Assembly (NCBI GenBank): GCA_031263265.1
Contig: JAISGE010000163.1
Location: 1 to 7,114, forward strand
Origin: Treponema sp.
GTDB taxonomy: Bacteria > Spirochaetota > Spirochaetia > Treponematales > Breznakiellaceae
DNA: 7,114 nt
Direction: 5' to 3'
A program made the position numbers and the translations under genes. Positions 4,017 through 7,114 of the stretch are shown piece by piece (the stretch's first letter is position 1; every line of letters starts with the position of its first letter). The notes under the pieces are model-generated. The model did no database searches and was not told where the DNA came from. It saw nothing but the letters and a program-made list of their open reading frames with translations.

Positions 4017-6271
4017 AGTAAGAGGCTCTTCCAGCGCCAAACCAGAGGGCCGCGGCTTATCTGGTCGTGCAAGGTCTCACGAAGTCGCGCAAAGGTCGCA
4101 TCCCCCAGCGCACGGGCAATAAACGCCCCCCAAGGTGACTTCTCCGTATCAAACCAAAGAGACAAATCCCGTGCAGTAAGCAAACGATCTTCCTGCTGAT
4201 CCACGACGCACAGACTGGTCTTAAACCCTGCGTCCCTAAACGCATGTTCCAAGGTATCCCCATCCCAGGTCCACCGGGCTGATCCGATGTCCCCAGCTTC
4301 ATCCCGGTATGCAAAAAAGGCCGCTTCCGCGGCTTCCAATTTTGCTCCCAAAGCCTCATCCCCAGCCTCCTGTACAATCCGGGAGATCCGTTCCCCCAGC
4401 AAGGGAGGAGACTGGAGTATAACCAGATCTCCTCCTGGAACAAGGAGTAGTCGAGCGCCTTCGGCAAAACCACGGAAAACCTCAGCCCCTGCCCCTTTTC
4501 GCCAAGGCTTCCGGGCAAGGATATGATCAAAGGATGCACAGGAAAAAAGAGCCTCCCCTGCTTCAGGGCTAGGAAGGGATCCCCCTGAGAAAACGGCAAT
4601 TACCGGCTGCTCGAGCTTATCCAGGGAAGCGGCATACCTAAGCAGTGTTTCCCGGGCCGCAGTACTATCCACCAGTGCGGCACTCAAACCCTCAGGAGTC
4701 CGACGGAGGCTTTCCCATAGGAGCAAGCCGTCATTGGCTGCGGGAATGAGTAGGCGGTCATGCCGGGAAATGTGGCATTGTCCTAGAATAGCATCCCGGT
4801 CAGCCAAGAGCAGCGCACTTCTCCCCGACTCAAGCCGCTTGAACCAGCCTTCCCGGCCTTTGGAGGAGGCTGACCAGGAAAGCCCTTCGAGCACAGAACC
4901 AGGGTCTCCGTGGGTATCTCCCATGATAACCGCAATCTGGATTTCCCGCTTCTTGAGCACCTCTTCCCGGATTCGACCCTCATAGCCTACGGTAGAAGGG
5001 GTATAAAAGGTCTTTCCCCGTAAAGCCGTAGGCAGGTACTGTTGAGCCGCCCAGTGATCCCGGTATGCATGAGGATAAATATACCCCTGCCCGTGGCCGA
5101 AACTTTCGCTATCCCGGTTTGGATCCCGCAAGTGATTGGGGACCTCTCCGTCCTCCTTATCCACTTCCTTGAGGGCATCAAAAAAAGCCAGAGCAGTATT
5201 GGACTTAGGCGCAGTAGCAAGGTACAGGCAGGCATGGGCCAGGGGGAGATTCCCCTCTGGAAAGCCTATCCGCCCAAAGGCTTCGGCGCAGGCGATAACC
5301 ACCCCCAGGGCTTGAGGATCCGCAAGCCCCACATCTTCACTGGCGAGAATGATCATCCGCCTGAAGATAAAAGCCGGATCTTCCCCTGCTCGAACCATCT
5401 TAGCAAGCCAGTACAAGGCTGCATCCGGGTCGCTTCCCCGGAGACTTTTGATAAAGGCACTGATCGTGTCGAAATGGTAGTCCCCATCCCGGTCGTAGAG
5501 CACTGCCCGGCGTTGGATGCTTTCTTCCGCAGCTTCCAGGGATACCCGGATTTCAGTACCTTCTTTGGGGGGCCAGGATGCAGGATCCGTTTCCGTGGTT
5601 TCCACCGCGAGTTCCAGCGCGTTAAGGAGACTCCGGGCATCTCCCCCGGCCACGGATACCAGGTGTTCGAGGCTGCCTTCCTCAAAGGAAACCCTCCATT
5701 TCCCATACCCCCGCTCCCGGTCTTTGAGGGTACGTAAGGCGGTTTCCCGCAGCGCCTCAGGGCTTAGGGGTCTAAGTTGAAAGATCCGGCTCCGGCTTAC
5801 CAAAGCCCGGTTTACCTCGAAGAAAGGGTTTTCCGTGGTAGCCCCGATGAGGATCACCGTGCCGTTTTCTACCCAGGGGAGAAGGGCATCCTGTTGGGCC
5901 TTGTTCCAACGATGCACTTCATCCACAAAGAGGATGGTTCGTTTGCCGTAGAGCCGCCGCCGCTCATCAGACCGGTCTATTACTTCCCGGATGTCCTTGA
6001 TACCGGTGAGGACCGCGTTGAGACTTTCAAAGGTACTTTTGGTGGTAAGGGCAATAACCCGGGCAAGGCTTGTTTTCCCTGTACCCGGAGGCCCGTAAAA
6101 GATCAGAGAGGAAAGCCTATCCGCCTGGATTGCCCGGCGTAACAAGCGTCCAGGGCCGAGGATGTGATCCTGCCCCACAATATCGTCCAAGGTTTGGGGC
6201 CGCATCCGGTCTGCTAAAGGCCCTGAAGGGGGCAGCGCGCCCTGAACCGTGAACAGTTCCCTATCCTGCAT
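4001..6271 (-). CDS. rarA: RarA/MgsA replication-associated AAA+ ATPase fused to a C-terminal methyltransferase-like domain
   Basis: RarA (MgsA, WRNIP1 family) is a cytoplasmic AAA+ ATPase acting with single-strand binding protein at stalled or gapped replication forks. Residues 1 to about 435 are a complete RarA: LADRMRPQTLDDIVGQDHIL (19-38), Walker A GPPGTGKT (60-67), Walker B LFVDEVH (114-120), sensor 1 GATTENP (143-149), a VSRSRIF arginine-finger region (158-164), sensor 2 GGDAR (209-213) and the C-terminal motifs SDPDAA (280-285), SEDVGLADP (311-319) and STVGYEGRIREE (426-437). Typical RarA ends near 420-450 residues; this protein has 756. The extra part, about 485-756, suggests a Rossmann methyltransferase-like fold: HDRLLIPAANDGLLLWESL (504-522), AALVDS (531-536) and FDHILARKPW (581-590). 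The strict GxGxG SAM motif is missing, so activity is doubtful. Comparable RarA fusions are known in cyanobacteria. The start at 6271 lacks a clear Shine-Dalgarno site and lies 8 bp after the upstream stop, which suggests coupled translation. Confidence 0.9.
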   Translation of the reverse strand: MQDRELFTVQGALPPSGPLADRMRPQTLDDIVGQDHILGPGRLLRRAIQADRLSSLIFYGPPGTGKTSLARVIALTTKSTFESLNAVLTGIKDIREVIDRSDERRRLYGKRTILFVDEVHRWNKAQQDALLPWVENGTVILIGATTENPFFEVNRALVSRSRIFQLRPLSPEALRETALRTLKDRERGYGKWRVSFEEGSLEHLVSVAGGDARSLLNALELAVETTETDPASWPPKEGTEIRVSLEAAEESIQRRAVLYDRDGDYHFDTISAFIKSLRGSDPDAALYWLAKMVRAGEDPAFIFRRMIILASEDVGLADPQALGVVIACAEAFGRIGFPEGNLPLAHACLYLATAPKSNTALAFFDALKEVDKEDGEVPNHLRDPNRDSESFGHGQGYIYPHAYRDHWAAQQYLPTALRGKTFYTPSTVGYEGRIREEVLKKREIQIAVIMGDTHGDPGSVLEGLSWSASSKGREGWFKRLESGRSALLLADRDAILGQCHISRHDRLLIPAANDGLLLWESLRRTPEGLSAALVDSTAARETLLRYAASLDKLEQPVIAVFSGGSLPSPEAGEALFSCASFDHILARKPWRKGAGAEVFRGFAEGARLLLVPGGDLVILQSPPLLGERISRIVQEAGDEALGAKLEAAEAAFFAYRDEAGDIGSARWTWDGDTLEHAFRDAGFKTSLCVVDQQEDRLLTARDLSLWFDTEKSPWGAFIARALGDATFARLRETLHDQISRGPLVWRWKSLLLTAHL

Positions 6272-6279
6272 AGCCGGGC

Positions 6280-7114
6280 TTAGGGTTCAGCATTCCATTG
6301 ATCGTTCCGGTAAGACCACAGGCCATTTTTCGTGGTTCCGGCAAACAGGATCCCATCCGAGGCCTGGTACAGGTTTACCACAGGATGTTTTCCTAAGGAT
6401 GAATAGTATTTATCATAATCTGAAACACTGGATGGTTCAGCTTTTCCAGGGGTTCTGAGGCCCAAGTCAGTAGAAACCAAGTTACCGTTGCTCAAGAGGA
6501 TCTCCCGGTATCCGTGGGTAGCAGCGGTGGATCCTCCCTGTATACCCAAGAGCAGCAGGACGGCATCTGTTCCCTCACCATCTTTTTTCCAAGCGGCAAT
6601 AGCCCCGGTAAAGGTTACGCTTGTTTCTTTCGCCTGGGTAAAGCCATCGGAATTACCATAGAGTATGGTTCCATCTCTGCTTACTCCTACCACTATGTCC
6701 TTCAGGGCAATCAGCCCTATTACGGTAAGCTCAGAGTCGGAAACAAGGGTAAGCGCATCCCCATTAAGGGTATAAATCCCTGTTCCTGCCAGGTAATAAT
6801 TGGGGTCAAGGTATACTGCTCCCTGAAGAAACCCGCTGCCTCCCAATGCCTGCAAAGCCCCTCCCTTATCGTACAACGTGACAAAGGTGCTCGTATCGAG
6901 CATCGCACAGGCAAATAACGTGTCCTTGGCTCCATAAATGGACTGGATATTCTTATAATCCGACGTAACCGGCTTCCAGTCTGCATTGGTGCCTAAAACA
7001 TCTAACGCGTACAGCGTTGAGGAACCCGGCTCTCCGGTAAGGGCATATACCTTGGTATCGGTGGTGGCCAACTCAATGATCCGACCACCGGGGCCACTGA
7101 TCCGCCGCCATCCT
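6280..7114 (-). CDS. uncharacterised beta-rich protein, possibly beta-propeller-like, 5' end outside window
   Basis: The frame is open from the window edge (first full codon 7111-7113) to TAA at 6280-6282, giving 278 visible residues. The TTG at 7069 could be taken as a start, but the upstream codons (GWRRISGPGGRIIELA) read on naturally into the same protein, so the true start is beyond the window. The sequence is rich in short beta-strand and turn units of the kind KVYALTG, DTLFACA, NYYLAGTGIYTL, GTILYGNSDG and DGILFAGTTKNGLWSY, spaced roughly 40 residues apart. This suggests blades of a propeller or a similar repeat fold. It has no cysteine or catalytic motif I recognise beyond one Cys in FACA. 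Such proteins in spirochaetes are often exported or lipoproteins, but the signal peptide region is not visible. It sits 8 bp upstream of rarA and is probably cotranscribed, which does not by itself imply a shared function. I do not recognise the family. Confidence 0.75.
   Translation of the reverse strand, partial: GWRRISGPGGRIIELATTDTKVYALTGEPGSSTLYALDVLGTNADWKPVTSDYKNIQSIYGAKDTLFACAMLDTSTFVTLYDKGGALQALGGSGFLQGAVYLDPNYYLAGTGIYTLNGDALTLVSDSELTVIGLIALKDIVVGVSRDGTILYGNSDGFTQAKETSVTFTGAIAAWKKDGEGTDAVLLLLGIQGGSTAATHGYREILLSNGNLVSTDLGLRTPGKAEPSSVSDYDKYYSSLGKHPVVNLYQASDGILFAGTTKNGLWSYRNDQWNAEP

Noticed and set aside
5042..5737. Long plus-strand open frame (231 codons) opposite rarA
   Set aside because: It lies entirely antisense to conserved RarA motifs, has no ribosome site or recognisable domain, and is explained by the codon composition of the real gene.
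6514..6918. Plus-strand open frame of 134 codons opposite the beta-rich protein gene
   Set aside because: It is antisense to a longer coherent frame, and its Ser/Gly/Tyr-rich product shows no motif, so it is most likely a shadow.
7069..7071. TTG at 7069 as the start of the beta-rich protein
   Set aside because: The frame continues open to the window edge with plausible protein sequence, so the start is most likely outside the window.

Overview
The window looks like spirochaete chromosome, most likely a free-living or gut Treponema. I base this on three things: a class II fructose-bisphosphate aldolase of the roughly 330-residue type that closely resembles what I remember of the Treponema pallidum enzyme, a replication-recombination ATPase (RarA) carrying a long extra C-terminal domain, and a beta-rich, probably exported protein of unknown function. 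The organism call is an inference from protein resemblance, not a search result.

Positions 1-862 form a decayed, visibly A+T-richer accessory patch. It holds a possible C-terminal scrap of a plus-strand gene (1-63), the last 45 codons of a minus-strand gene resembling the tail of a SAM-dependent methyltransferase (83-217), and an internally deleted, frameshifted IS1-family element (about 268-741). None of these appears functional.

Positions 863-2757 carry a tight two-gene plus-strand operon. iorB encodes the beta subunit of indolepyruvate:ferredoxin oxidoreductase. It overlaps by 4 bp a phenylacetate-CoA ligase family gene (paaK type). Together they connect arylpyruvates, arylacetyl-CoA and free arylacetates. 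This allows either fermentative breakdown of aromatic amino acids or, run in reverse, their synthesis from scavenged arylacetates. The catalytic partner gene iorA is absent next to iorB, where the decayed patch lies instead.

Positions 2809-7114 are all on the minus strand. fba (2809-3807) has its own promoter and converges on paaK. Upstream of it are the rarA fusion gene (4001-6271) and, 8 bp further upstream, the 3' part of an unrecognised beta-rich protein gene that runs off the window edge. The last two are probably cotranscribed. The 193-bp gap between rarA and fba contains several hairpins and the fba promoter.

I see no tRNA, rRNA, CRISPR array or defence locus. The most unusual gene is the RarA fusion. 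The most unusual arrangement is the iorB-paaK operon cut off from iorA by mobile-element debris.
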